Source: an uncultured Chitinophagaceae bacterium (GTDB taxonomy: Bacteria > Bacteroidota > Bacteroidia > Chitinophagales > Chitinophagaceae). From it: a DNA stretch of 14,152 nucleotides. Below are positions 13,384 to 14,152 of the stretch, one piece after another; positions within the stretch are counted from its first letter, which is position 1, and each line of letters opens with the position of its first letter. The translations under genes were made by a program, and so were the position numbers. The notes beneath the pieces were generated by a model. It searched no databases. It was not told the origin of the DNA and saw only the letters and a list, made by a program, of their open reading frames with translations. The DNA is taken from NCBI GenBank assembly GCA_934502905.1, contig CAKSVK010000092.1, forward strand, positions 1-14,152, in the 5' to 3' direction.

Positions 13384-14152
13384 ATGGCCAACACATTAAA
13401 AAAGAAAAAAAATAAGCCTGAGGAAGAACGGCAGAAGTTTTCAGCCGACAAGGAAGAAAAGGTGACTGTGAAGGAGTTGGTAAAAGATGAACGTACGTAT
13501 AAGATATTGGGGAGTTTTCTTTTATTGACCGCCTTCTTCCTTTTTGTGGCTTTCACATCCTATATTTTCACATGGCGGCAGGACCAGGACAAAGTATTGG
13601 GGGGCGCCTCCAAAGCCCTGTTTGAAGATGGCATTAAGACGGTTAACCTGCTCGGGAGGGTGGGCGCCTGGGTATCTCATGTGTTTTTTTATAAAGGATT
13701 CGGAATCTCATCTTATCTCTTCTGCCTGCTTTTTTTTATCCTCGGCATTAACCTCCTTACAGGAAAAAAGATATTCTCGGTAAAGCGGAACCTGCGATAC
13801 GTTCTTGTGGGGTTGATATATTTTAGTACTGTCCTGGCATTCATAACAGGTGGAAGTGTTTTTTCCTGGGGAGGTGAGATCGGGAATATTTCCAGCGGGT
13901 GGCTTACCGGCTTATTGGGAACGCTGGGTACCGCAGCGCTTCTGCTGGCTGCAGGCTTTGCTTATTTCATATGGCGTTTCAATCCTCATTTTACCTTTAG
14001 CTGGCCCCGCCGCAAACAAAAGCTGCAGGAAACCGTAAAAGATATTCCGGTTGACAACTCCTTCACCGATGAAGCAAGGAGTTTTGTGGAAGACATAGAA
14101 AAACCGGCGCGGGAAAATAAGTTGAAACAACGTAACAGCGGCGTGGTTGTGA
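13384..14152 (+). CDS. ftsK: DNA translocase FtsK, N-terminal membrane part (partial, runs off the right edge)
   Basis: The frame is open from the ATG at 13384 to the window end, 256 codons. A basic N-terminus (KKKKNK) and an acidic/basic linker lead to VKDERTYKILG and the first membrane helix (41-64, ending FTSYIFTWRQDQDKV), a characteristic Bacteroidota FtsK opening. Three more helices follow (about 110-126, 139-156 and 174-197), giving the usual four-helix FtsK anchor. A charged linker then begins, with PVDNSFTDEARSFVEDIEK. The RecA-like motor and the gamma DNA-reading domain must lie beyond the edge and are not seen. FtsK couples division with chromosome dimer resolution at the septum. 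It is divergent from the sensor kinase gene. Confidence 0.92.
   Translation, partial: MANTLKKKKNKPEEERQKFSADKEEKVTVKELVKDERTYKILGSFLLLTAFFLFVAFTSYIFTWRQDQDKVLGGASKALFEDGIKTVNLLGRVGAWVSHVFFYKGFGISSYLFCLLFFILGINLLTGKKIFSVKRNLRYVLVGLIYFSTVLAFITGGSVFSWGGEIGNISSGWLTGLLGTLGTAALLLAAGFAYFIWRFNPHFTFSWPRRKQKLQETVKDIPVDNSFTDEARSFVEDIEKPARENKLKQRNSGVVV

Noticed and set aside
13544..14038. Short frames on both strands over the right end
   Set aside because: They are alternative-frame shadows of the well-supported ftsK reading frame.
1..14152. CRISPR arrays, insertion sequences, phage genes, tRNA or rRNA genes
   Set aside because: No direct-repeat arrays, transposase or integrase motifs, or RNA gene patterns were seen on either strand.

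Overview
The window looks like a chromosomal stretch from a Bacteroidota bacterium, most likely the Chitinophagaceae. The evidence is the protein families (Cmk, FtsK and CvfB of Bacteroidota type, 7TMR-DISM histidine kinase, LVIVD-repeat lipoproteins), signal peptides ending in ..AQ or ..SQ, lipoproteins of the type C-(N/S/R)-(N/K)-D, promoter-like boxes of the form TAnnTTTG, and weak or absent Shine-Dalgarno sequences. I see no insertion sequence, phage gene, CRISPR array, tRNA or rRNA; no gap between genes exceeds about 150 bp.

Layout: (1) 1-203, minus: start of a 6-pyruvoyl-tetrahydropterin synthase/QueD gene, running off the left edge. (2) 353-2237, plus: cytidylate kinase, then a methionine-type PLP aminotransferase. 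(3) 2294-4209, minus: a two-domain lipocalin-like lipoprotein and a GntR-type regulator with a sugar-binding-protein-like sensor domain. (4) 4335-5171, plus: CvfB-like S1 RNA-binding protein. (5) 5194-7770, minus: a probable four-gene envelope operon (short LVIVD lipoprotein, longer LVIVD lipoprotein, two predicted beta-barrel proteins), closed by a strong intrinsic terminator lying inside the end of cvfB. (6) 7858-8571, minus: exported rhodanese-thioredoxin fusion, divergent from (7) 8641-9162, plus: KdsC phosphatase for Kdo synthesis. (8) 9254-11396, plus: tight set of glutaryl-CoA dehydrogenase, shikimate kinase (no ATG start possible) and a DUF423 membrane protein. (9) 11398-13287, minus: 7TMR-DISM sensor kinase with an intact phosphoacceptor histidine but a degenerate ATP-binding domain. 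(10) 13384 to right edge, plus: N-terminal membrane part of FtsK.

Most of the region is housekeeping (pyrimidine nucleotides, shikimate, Kdo/LPS, chromosome segregation). The parts most worth following up are the degenerate histidine kinase, the LVIVD/beta-barrel operon with its leader hairpin and terminator, and the exported rhodanese-thioredoxin fusion. I did not find a clear, wholly new multi-gene defence or mobile system.
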